Positions 39,001 to 51,000 of a stretch of 64,000 nucleotides of DNA are shown piece after piece (within the stretch, counting starts at the first letter, position 1; the number at the start of each line of letters is the position of its first letter). The position numbers were made by a program, and so were the translations under genes. A model generated the notes under the pieces. The model did no database searches. It had not been told where the DNA came from and saw nothing but the letters and a program-made list of their open reading frames with translations. Source of the stretch: Gyrodactylus bullatarudis (lineage: Eukaryota > Platyhelminthes > Monogenea > Gyrodactylidea > Gyrodactylidae); assembly GCA_012064415.1 (NCBI GenBank), contig SSNU01000037.1:62001-126000 (forward strand). Reading direction: 5' to 3'.

Positions 39001-42000
39001 TTTAATTTTTTATGTTTAATATAGAAAAATATGAAAAAATATTTATTATCTTCTCAAATTTATATCATGAAAATACAATTTAATACTGTGGTTATTTACC
39101 TGGGCCGGCCTGTTTACAGTCAACAATGAAATAGGTAGGTTGACCTCGAGTTATTGATTCTACACCTGGACCATAGACTTGAACCTGATCAGGTTGGCAG
39201 GGTTCTCCTACCTGAACCTAAAAAGTTTAAAAAGAGACAATTAAAAGAAAACGGTATCACTGTTTTTTTAGTAACAAATCGTACTCTGAAGGGGCTTCTA
39301 GGGATGTTGACACCTCCAAAAGAGACAAGAACAGTATGCTTCTTTGGTACCATTGGTGTATACTGGCAAGTATACGTACCATCGCAGTTATCCATGACTT
39401 TTAGTGGAACAGGTTCACCTTCAAAATCTCTACATTCCACTGTAAGTGGAGCAGGACCTCCAGCATCTCTTATATCAACTACAAATTCAGTTGGTTGACC
39501 AGCTACAACACCACTTGGTTGTATACCAGGTCCATATGCTTTGGCTCTTTCAGGATCACATTTGCCCATATCTGGCTCGATTGGAACCATGAAGGGGGAA
39601 TCAGGAATATTCTCATCGTTGCATAGAATATGAACGGCATATTCTCCTGGTACTGTCGGCATATAGGCAACGGTAGCTGAACCATCTCCATTGTCTGTAC
39701 AATCGATTCGAGCTTCACTTGGACCCTCAATTGAGAAACCTTCAAATTAAAAAAAATAAAATAAAAATCAATTAGAACTTTTAAAAGTCATGATTAATAA
39801 CAATTCCCTCGAGTAATTAGAATGAAAGAATTTATTTTACCATAAACATTAAATAATACATACCCAGTCTTAGCTCTATTATGTAGTATAATTTAAAATA
39901 TGAGGATAGTTTAGCTGAATAGAATGACAATGCAACTTACCAAGAGCACCAGTCTCGCCATTAGTTTCAACAACAAAGACAGCTGGTTTCTTGACAACAC
40001 CGCCTACAAGACCTGGTCCAAATGCTCGAATCTTTGAGTCCTTGAAAGGACCTACGTCAACTTTGAATGGAGACATCATGATATGGTCACCAGAATATTT
40101 GACATTTACTGAATGAATGCCAGGTATTTGAGGGATGTAGAAGCAGTCATAGAGATGAGGTCCAGTCTTTTTCACCTGACAGGGCTGTTCTCGGCCATCT
40201 AAAATAGATAGCATTATTTTACTGCATTCGTGATAAGAAGTTAAAAAATCAAAATTTGAATATACAAGAAGAGTTAAAAACACTCCAGAACATTTTCTTA
40301 CATTGAAACCTAAGAAATTCTTCAAAATACAAAGTTGTCATGACATAATCAAGGTGATATAATCAAAATTATAATTACCTGGCCATACAACACTAGCCTC
40401 GCAGATTCCTTCTCCGGCATCTTCTGTGTGAACTTTGAATTCAGCATGATCGCGAACTCGTACTCCCTGAGGCTGAATTCCACGCCCGGTTGCATACGCC
40501 ATCTTTGCATCACAACCTAAAATAATAATGGGTCAAGAAAATATTCGATTACTCATGTTTTATCGTATTTTATGGAAATTTTTCAAGATTCTATTGAATT
40601 CTTCTCTTGCCTAAACATAGACATGCTTTCATTACTAACTAGAGTTATTTTCCTAGCTAAAAATAACCTGGCAAATTACTTCTAAGACTTCATGCTCATA
40701 TTTAGACGAGGTCTAGAAAATTTGTGACAATATTTTTTTGAATATGTAAAAACAACTGTGCGTAGTATTAGAACATGCTCGAAAGTTTTTTCTTGAAAAT
40801 ACAATACCAAATGCTCTAGTTTAGTCATCAATGTTTTGTGCGCATTCCTGTATGAATTTCATACCCTCGATTCATTCAGAAACTAACTTGGCTTATTAAA
40901 AGGAGACTCTTTGACCGGAGCCATATTCTGTGGTCGCATAACTGGCTCTTTAATAAGAACAATATATTTTTAATTTAATAAACTTTCACTTGATGATGAA
41001 TTTCAAGAGACCACACTGACAGAAATGATGCTAGGCAATTTTATATCGAAACAGAAACATGCTCGTCGAATTATTATTTCATTTCTATAGTTACTTTGTA
41101 AAAGTTGCTTTGATCAATCAAACATTAACTCTGTCTTTTCATGCATATACTCAATATTGAACGAAAAAAACTTGAATCAAGTATCTAAAATACTTAATCC
41201 AAAATACAAAAGTATACTGAACGAGTACATTCTTTGTTTTTGTAGTCAAATGACAACTTACCATTGATCGGAGGTTGAAATTGTGGTTGTGGGATATCTT
41301 TTAGATTAATTATTAGTACTTTTAAATTAGTTTCAAACGGGTTCTCTTTTCTCAATGAAGCATTGTAGACTTTTCTCAATTACAAAAGCTTCAAATGAAG
41401 TCACTCACTAGGTCCAACCATGACTCCAAAAGGTGAATTGGGAATCTGTTGATTGCTGAAGAATACGTTAACTGAATGCAAGCCTTCTTCTTTTGGTGTA
41501 TACTCAACAAGATAGTTATCTTCACTTTGTCTGGTGATATTCGGCCGAACTGAATCTCGATTTCCATGTGGATCAAGAATAACACAGTCAACATTGCCGG
41601 AACCTGCACCTAAAGTTAATCGTTCAATTAGTCTAATTCTATTACTGAAAGTTATTCAGTGAATAATTATGAAGAAAGTTTTAACGAGTGAATGTTTTGT
41701 ATATCAAAAGTTTTAAGTTGATATTTTTCCAGACCTTGAACCTTTTTGATCTGATAAAATTTAAAATCATTATGATGATATAAATTAGGAAGTTACATTG
41801 AAGAATATTTAGATGATTTTGAGAAAATATAAACTTTCGTGAATATAAATTGGGGTAAATTATAATTAGGAAACATCAAAATTATCAGAGAGAACAAAAA
41901 GATGTCGAATCTAATAACTAATCCAAATGACTATAACGTTGTTCGCTTGCTACCTGACTATGTTGTCTTCTGGCTTGTATTGGTCTTTCTTTTTCTACAG

Positions 42001-45000
42001 ATACTTTATCAGTGAGGTAGCAAGCGAACAACGTCATAGTCAATCTATGCCGAAAAGCTCCCTGAAGAACAACTTGGTTCAAAATTATGATTACTAGTCC
42101 AATATTTAAATGAATTTAATCTAACATCCCTAATAACCAATAAACTTTTATTTATGAAATTACTGTATTACAGTGTACCATTAATTAATAAAATAGAAAA
42201 TATTTCTGAAATTATAGGCGTAGTTCATTTTTTTGGTTAATTCAATTAACTGTATTCAATTGTATTTCATCTTGAATAAAATTTTTAAAATGCATTTTAT
42301 AGGGGTATACAGCAAAAAAACGAGCATATTGTCTTGTAAAAAAGTTGGTTTATATTTTGGAGAAGCATTTGAAAACCAATATAATTTATATTGGATCGAT
42401 AAATACTTCAGTTATTCATCGTCTTTCCCATACCAGACCATGATTTGATAGGCTAATATAAATGCAGTAGTGGTAAATATTTTAAGAATGAATCATCCAT
42501 AGAAGATAATACAATATCCAATGAAGATCAAGTGTATACTATACTACAAAGAATTTCGATACAAGAGTTCTAGATACTAATTTGATAGATATAATGAAGA
42601 TCCTTTCAGTTCTATCAATCAGTGTGATCTTATGTGATCTGGATTACATTTGCATAAAAGCAAGTTCATTCACCCACCCTGTTATTATGTTATCGAGTAA
42701 TCTCTGAATGTAAACGACAAGGAAATAACATGTAGATATTATGATATTTATGCGATATAATGAATGAGAAATTATGGTTACCTTTTTCCTCTGCCAAAGG
42801 TTTAACACCTACATTGAGAAATTAAATTAAAATTTTGCATTTCATCGCTTACTGCTATTGAAATGATTTATTTTCTCTGCACTGTAAATAAACTACTTAA
42901 TGGAGTAGTGAATTTGATTAAAATTAATTTATTCAAATGTTTATTAGATTCGATTGCTTTGCAAAATCTTTCTTCTGCCATGAGAAGATTATAAAAAAAG
43001 TCTAAAATTCAGTCTTGACTTCAGATTTCATTTAATTCTCCTTTCAATCAATGACAATGTCGATTTTTTTAATTTCAAATTCAAGGATTAATCATTCGGG
43101 GATAAAAGTTTATTCTTTTTTGAGATAAACCTTTTGTGTTCAATTCCTCTAAACATTATGTGGCTAATGCCCACACTTAAAGTATGATTGACTTTTTTCC
43201 ATCATGTAATTCAACTAGAAAAAGTTTAGATCCTAAGGAAGTAATCTGAACCTCTTAACACAATTTTTTGGTAGGAATGCATCAAGATAACTGCACCTAT
43301 GCGTGTATAGTATACACTGTATATATACTATCCATTGGATAGCCAACACTTTCCATCATATTGTTGGGATTTATTACGAGTAACAATATTTCCAGTTTAT
43401 GTGTGCATGTATGTTCAGACTAGAGTAACTGCACATTCGAGAAAATAGTTTTGTGTAGGAAATTGCAGTGCAGTCTGTAAAATGGGTATAGAAGGGAAGA
43501 ATTGCAAAAAGGATAATATAACAGTATTACAGAATACAAAAAAAATAATGGATGCTTTCCTTTCAGTTCAGGCTAAACTAAGCTCCTTACACGAATTGTG
43601 CATAGGAGCAAATGTTTATTCTTATTGATTATTTCTCTGTGCAATGCATACCTGCTGTGAAAATGTTAAAAAAGGTTCGCCTGCCAACTTGATTTCCTTG
43701 AGCTTCAAGGCCGGGACCTGAGGCTGATGCCTTGCTAACATCACCAGCTGGACCTTCAACGATTACCTTGAATGGAGAGTTGAGAACCTCCTTGGTTGCA
43801 AACTTGATAATGACCCGGTACTCTCCTTCTTGTGTCGGGACATAGGTGCAAGAAAAAACTTGAGTCTTTTCAGCATCAGAGAGGATTTCACACTGAAAAA
43901 TAAATTCATTTTATACAAAGTTTTTCAAAGAGTATATTAGTTTGGGGAGGGGACAAAACTCTCCAACCAGCAAGGAGAATTTTCATTTTATAACTCTTTA
44001 AACTCTGAGTTCCAAACAAAAATTTAAGCGCGTTTTATAAATTTATATAAGGAACTTTAATGGAATTCAACAAAGTCTCTCGAAGAAAAAGACTAGGACA
44101 TAAATTTCTAAAAAAGAAAAGCTTCATGTGATTTGCAAAATGTTTGACGATATAACATGACTGAATTAAGTCGACATCTTTCCCCTGTTATTTAAACCGA
44201 GAAAAATCGATAGTTTCTTTGATGATAACCATCATGCTTTTTTATGCATAACATGATTGAATTCTATAAATAGATTTTGAACCATAAATTAAGCTTCTTT
44301 GATCCATTACTTAAATCATAGATAAGAATTTCAAACATTAATTCAAGTCCTATTTATATTAATATTATTAATAGAACTTTAGGATTATCCCTATAGATTT
44401 TTTACGATAGAAAGGGTGAGTAGCATTGATCTTATAAAATCATCTGTAAAAGAACAACTAACTAAGGTATTATTGAAATAATGCAAGCTATTAAATCATT
44501 GAGTTAAAAAAGTTTCAATATGAATCTCCAGAGAGCTTAAATAAGTTTTTTTATACTTTTCTCTCTTCTACTTCGATGTGTAGGCAAAGTTTAATCTCTT
44601 TTTAATTAAACTCTTTTGTTAGTTTACCTGGTGGTAAAGTACAAAATTGTATTATGTAAAAGTAGGAAAATAGCCTTCAACATCAAAAAAAGGAGTAATC
44701 AATACTATACTATAAAGTATTCAGTAGGCATATTAGTATTGTCGTAAATGTAAAATGCTACTTGGTGATACAAGAAGTGAATGGGGAAATACCCTAAAGT
44801 GTGCCTGCCATGTTTCCACTAGGTAAAGGCATAAAAGAAGTTTACACTCACACATTTTGTATTCGGGATATTCAAAAAAAGTGCACTCCAAAAAATGAAG
44901 AAATTTATTTTATCAAGTTTATTTTTGTGAAAAAAATAAATAATTTCTTCTGTGTTTTAAATTATATATCTCGGTATTGAATTATTATTTGGGTGTGTCA

Positions 45001-48000
45001 CACTTGAATAAAATACCAACTATAGAGGATTTGCTTACATAAGGAAAATAAGTTGACAAAGTAAGTATGCCCATGGAATCAATAGGCATTGCTATCTATA
45101 CTATACTACACTCTGATAGTCTCTAACGATTTGAGGAGTATTGATCAGAGAAATTCATTACCATCGATTAAATTAACCGATTTATAATTAACCTTATATT
45201 GGTAATTCAGGTTTTAGCAATCAAGATTATCAAAATTCTACGTATTGGACGAGAGAGCAAGCGAGTATAGAAAAATTGTTAGAAACTTGATGCCGAAATG
45301 ATTATAGTTAAAATAATCGATAAAACAGTGCATCTGGCGAGTAGTAGGAACCCTTTTTTATTGCATCTTCAACATATGTAGTAATAAACTGGGCATAGTT
45401 TAATCCCAAATCTGTTTGGGTCTTTGAATCAAATAACAAAAAATATGTTTAACGAAAAATTATAAAACTAAATAGTATTTAGTAAATACGTAAGATTACA
45501 TAAATAATGATTCCGAACGCTCTAAAATGATCGGAAAAGTTTTTTTGTTTACAGGAAGGAATATACGATAAACAATGAGTAACCATATAAAGGTCACTTT
45601 ATATTTCATAATACTGATTAACCGATCCCGACATGGAAGGAATTTTCAGCAGGGCTAATCTGTAACTAAATGGTTCGAGATTCTGATGGAAAAAGTCACA
45701 TTATGGGCATCAAAAAGTCCACTCTCGCTGGTAAAAGCCAAGATTATAAAACTAAAAAAAATTACTTTACCAAACCCCTTAACAAAAAAGAGGGAAAAAC
45801 GAAAAAGATTCAGTGGGCAATTATCGGTGTATGAATTTGTGAAGAGAAGATAACTCAATCAACCCTGGAGACTATTAAAATTTTTAACCTTTTACGACCC
45901 TCACCCCCTATGATTCATTCCTAAAAACTATTTAAACCAATAAGAGGAATTTGCATATTCTCTTAAATTTAATATGAAAATATCAAGCCGGTGTAATAGT
46001 TTGATGAGATCCGGTGAAATATAAGCACTAAATATAAGCATATAATATAATATATATCACTAAATATTCACTCGACTTCCTCATGAAGATCCCGTCATCA
46101 GAAAATATTTTCGAAGAAGCTCGGCAGAAATTCCACAAAAATTACTTAATTTTATTTATTTATGTTATTATTTTTAAGGCCCTACCTACTTATTACTAAA
46201 TGAATGCAGTTGTAGTGAGGTAATAGTCAAAATCTACTTACATGCTCGCGTTGTCCTTTTGGGTTGAGTACAATAACTTCAACATTTCCCCTGCCAGCAT
46301 TATGAGCATCAATTGTGAACTTGGCCGGGTTGCCTACAGTGTTTCCGTGTAATTCCAAACCTTTAATATGATGATTATAAAAAAAACAAGATTAATAATT
46401 ACTATCGTCAACCATTTGATCTTTTGTGTTAATTCCGAGAAAGGTGAAATAACTAAAAAAACCCTGTCTGTTCACAGAATAATGTATGGACAGTCCGAAT
46501 TTACTACTGGGTGATATTAGATTCTCTTCAATAAGTCTTTTCCGACGTCGTATCAAATCCAAATTATCAATGTTTATTTCGATGATGTAACTAAATTGCT
46601 TCTTCCTACAAACCCCTTCTTCATCGCTTAAAGCTTCATTATCCATGTAGATAATTCAGGTGAGCATAGTTTGATGAAATGAGAGTTTGAAGTCAAAACG
46701 TGCAATTTCAAAGAGAAAAAATGTACAGATGCAGATAGATGGGTAGGAAAACTATAAACTCTCTGATTGGTTACAGATCAAGTGAGAGAAGAACAAGTTG
46801 TTTTATTTCCAAGGTAAACAAAAGCTATGAGCAACTTTGAGTATAGTTCTATTGTAGAATGATTAGAACGCCTCTTGAGAAATTTTGATGATTTATTCTT
46901 GATAAAAACCCTTTTCTCTATTGACCATCGAGTTTGAATTTAATGAGCTACGTAGATGAAAGTTAGAAATATTGATTTTTATTTTATACTAAAGAAGAGT
47001 ACTTTTTGTGCTAGAAAGTTGAAAATTTTCAACTTTTGAGTTAGTTCAAAAGCCAAGGTAAGAAAAATATTGAAAGATTACCTGGTCCAAAGGCTCTAAC
47101 AATATCAGGGTTGGATTTTGGTCTCAAGGGGGCCCCACTTTTGAGCTTGGCACTGGGGAATTGACTTAGGTAGGTCATCATGGCCTTTTCATCTACTCTG
47201 GGATTTGTCATTTCTTCAGGACGAATGAGTTGGGGTACATCGAGCCATTGCTCAGCAGCGTCCATGGCTTCTTTGGCATTTCTGTAGTTATCCTTTGGCT
47301 TCCATTGCCTCCAGTCAGGGCATAGACCTGGTGCACATGAGTCAACAAGACTGCCAATGGCTATGCCATCATTCCAGTCTGTTGTAAAGTTTTTAACTGG
47401 GTGATCTGATGGTAGCTTGTTATTAAGCCATGCCAATAAGCGTTGCTTCGGTGTTGGTCCTTGGCCCTAATAAAAGATGAAAGAGGTTATCGAATGTACT
47501 AACGAATATTGTTTTGATCATAAAGTAATCGATAAATCTTTTCATTGAATTTTAAAATTAACATAAACAAAAATTTATACTCAGTTTTTAAATAAACATG
47601 AAACATTTATGATTTGTGAATAAATAAGCGAAGTTAAACATGGAAATAGCCTAAATATGTGTGCATCTTTTGCAAAACATTGAAAAAGTTTTAATAGGCT
47701 TTCAAAGTGTATCCTTATCAAAAAACCTGATTGAGGATTTTGAAAAGAATTCCAATCTCTAATAAAATGCCCTGAAATCATAAACTAATAACTTAATTAT
47801 GCTAAAAATAACCAGACATTGCTCTTTACTTATTTTAACAACAGAACCTTGTTTGTTTTATTTGACTAATGAAACCTCTAGTCATATTTAACTCTATAGA
47901 GAAGGCAATAAATTCTCAATGGTAAAAGTAAACAAGAGAATATTTCATAATGATTTCTGTTTACTTTTATTGAATCAACAGAGGAGATTATTATCGAGAA

Positions 48001-51000
48001 ATAATTCAATGTATCTTACCAAAGTTAACTGAAGTTGGGATTCTAACGAAAAACTCAATTTCCCTGTCTATTTTATATCCTGAGGGATCCAATTTCAAGC
48101 CAATATAAATTTTTAGCGTAAAGAGTGAATTTTTTGAACCCTAATCCTAGATTCCCAACATTACATGAGAAAAATATTTCAAACTGATAGAAACTATTTT
48201 GAAAAACTTAAATAACTCGAACAGAAAATTCATTCTGAACTGCAACTGAAAAATGAAATTGAACATATTAGAATTGAAAAAACTATCCCTACTGGTCAAC
48301 TCTATTTGGTATTGAAGACCCGGGTTCAAATCCTCTCAAGTTCTCATAAGGATGAAACTCGTCTTTATCTGGGTTGAATATTATTTGAATCTCTTATGGG
48401 ATTGACACTTGCTTGTCTGATTTCTAACTTCTAGGTGTGAGAAGACAAGTTAGATTTCAATAATTTTCATTGAATTTCAGTCAATAATCTTGAGCTTTGA
48501 ATGAGGAAAAATCAGTAAAAAAAATGAAAAGAACATGAAGAGATCCAAGATCCCTAAGACAGAAAAAATGTGATTTTCTACACTCATTGACTTTTTTAGT
48601 GTGTGTCCAGGTAATAACGGCTCATTATAACTATTTTCACTAACTTGTTAACAAAACTCACGATAGCTACTACCTGTGTTAGTAAAAATGAAGCAAAAAG
48701 TTTAACATTGGAATTGAAATCAGATTAGGAGAAAACAGAATTACATCGAATACATTTAGTTGTGAATTATGGAATGATTAAGGCATTAGGTGTTTTTGTG
48801 TGGGTTGGTTTTGTGGGTGTTAGAACAAATTATATAGTTCTTTCAATTAGATGATGACTTTTCAAATTAGTTATTTTACCTGAACTCTAGGCTTCGGCCG
48901 GATTATCTCCTGGCTGTGAACCTGTGAGGTTTTTTTATTGAAATTTTGAATGATGTTTGAAACAGTATTGTTTCCATGCATATTTCTGGACTTTTTTGGA
49001 AATAAAAGAGAAAATTAGATCAGAATTAACAGGGTCGTAATCATGGAAAAAGATATTCTATTTTTCGATTAATAGAAAGACCCAGTCTCATTGGTTCAAA
49101 TGGATTGTATCACCATTTTTCTTCCTCATTATGCATTCATGTGCTACACACAATAGATGAATGAATAAAATCGATAGTCTTACTACATTCATTGAATTAA
49201 GTTGAACACACAAACAAAGGTGATTTGCAGATTTGGATACGTAGATTGTATGCAGTACATATATCAAATATATTCATGTAGAAAATAGATAGTCCTATCA
49301 ATATTATTAGTATTGTAATCTCCTCTAAGCTTTGGGTTTTTACGATTCTATTTATATTTTATTGATGGAAAAATACATTGCATATTATTTATCTTGGAAA
49401 TTGATCTTAATTTTTACCCAAAGCCTTTTTTGTTTTAGAGATAGTTTTAATACAATGAACCAATTTCCTGACAGAAAAATAACAAGCACATGCAAGAAAT
49501 CAAAAGAGAGATTTTTTATCAAACTTTTCACTTACACCATGATCCTCTTCACCTTCCCATAAGGGCATTGTGATTGAATAGTGCAAGATCAATGTCCAAA
49601 TTAATCCAAGAATCAACTTTATTCGACAATCAACGATATCTGTACTGTCTAAAAAGAAGATTTCGAAATAAAAATTAAAAAATTTAAGGGGAATCTATAC
49701 TAGACTTTAATGAATTTAATAATAAAACAAATTAAATCGCCTGTAATTTCGCTTAAATAATCTTTGTATTTTAAAATCATTCCCTTATAAAAAGATACTT
49801 TCTAATTCATCAGGAATGCCTAAAACTTGTATTTTCAATTCGGAACAAGAATAAAATCATTTGAATAATCACAAACTATTTTTCACTGCAGAGAATTGAT
49901 AAAAATCGAATATAAAAAACAAATTTTTTTTAAAAACGTTCAAAATTAAAAATTTTTAGAAAATTTGTTTATCTCATACCAGAATCATTCAAAGATCATA
50001 GAAAAATTTAATTCAGCAAGGCATGGTGGAATAATAATAATAATACAGGTGGTTTAACTTTTATACAAAATTTCGAACAAGTGCTATCTATTCAGAAAGA
50101 CAAATATTCTTTGAATCTCGTAACGAGTTTTTTGAATACGAAAAATTAAATCTTAAAAATCTTCGACTATTTTCTAAATTTCTCACTTTTTGTTTATTTC
50201 AAATATTTGATGTAAATGAATACTGTTGTTTGGTATCAAATTTTAACAACAAATTCGAATTTGGCCAAAGAAGTTCAAAGAAATTTAAGTTTCTAAGCAT
50301 GTGTAAAGAATATAATAAAATTCTACGAGCTTTTAAGAAAATTTTCATCTTAATTTTCATGATGATCCAAAATCTGTGTTGAGAATTTTCCTATCTTACA
50401 AGATTCAGGTATAATTTAGAGAAATGTAGAAAAAATACGAAATTTGTATAAGAACGCTTTACATAAGTTGAACTTGAAAAGAGGAAAATAAGTTTATTCA
50501 TACCTGAAATTTAGTGAAAATTTTCCCTCATAATTATTGATGTATATCAAACTTTTATCATGTTTGAAAAGCATTCGAAATTGCGAGTAAAGTTGATTAA
50601 ATAGATCAATAGCACCGGAGAAAATCTGGTGCTAGATCTAGCCTTTTTTCCTAATGTATCGTCTGACTTTATGCCATTCCTTGTCTCAAAGTTATAAAGG
50701 GTTACTCAAAACTGTTTTTTGACTTGATTTTAATTTACTTAACTCTGATTGGTTCAATGATTGAAATGATTCTATTTATTTGTATTTTGCTTCATGATTC
50801 CTACTCTAAAAATCAATGATGGATTCTCTCAAAATTCGTTCCTTTGTATCTTTAAAAGGATTCCTCAAAAATATGAACTATTATTGCTCTATGAACATGT
50901 TTTAGTACTCTTACATTGTAAATTCATGACTTGAATGTAACTCAAGATTAGATCAAAATTTCAAATTTACTTTTTAGTTAGTTACTTTCCGAATTCAATA

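Larger units (their letters stand above)
41610..43651 (-). other. Filamin intron with microexon and hairpin
   Basis: 2 kb. Contains the 27-nt cassette and the inverted repeat at 41929-42041. Short open frames such as 42233-42448 have no supporting signal. Confidence 0.5.

Noticed and set aside
42233..42448. 71-codon plus-strand ORF in filamin intron
   Set aside because: Low-complexity translation, no start context or splice signals, no similarity.
45995..46115. TTGATGAGATCCGGTGAAAT and, on the other strand, CTGATGACGGGATCTTCATG as hammerheads
   Set aside because: The first has U for the invariant C and a weak stem II; the second lacks GAAA after the helix.
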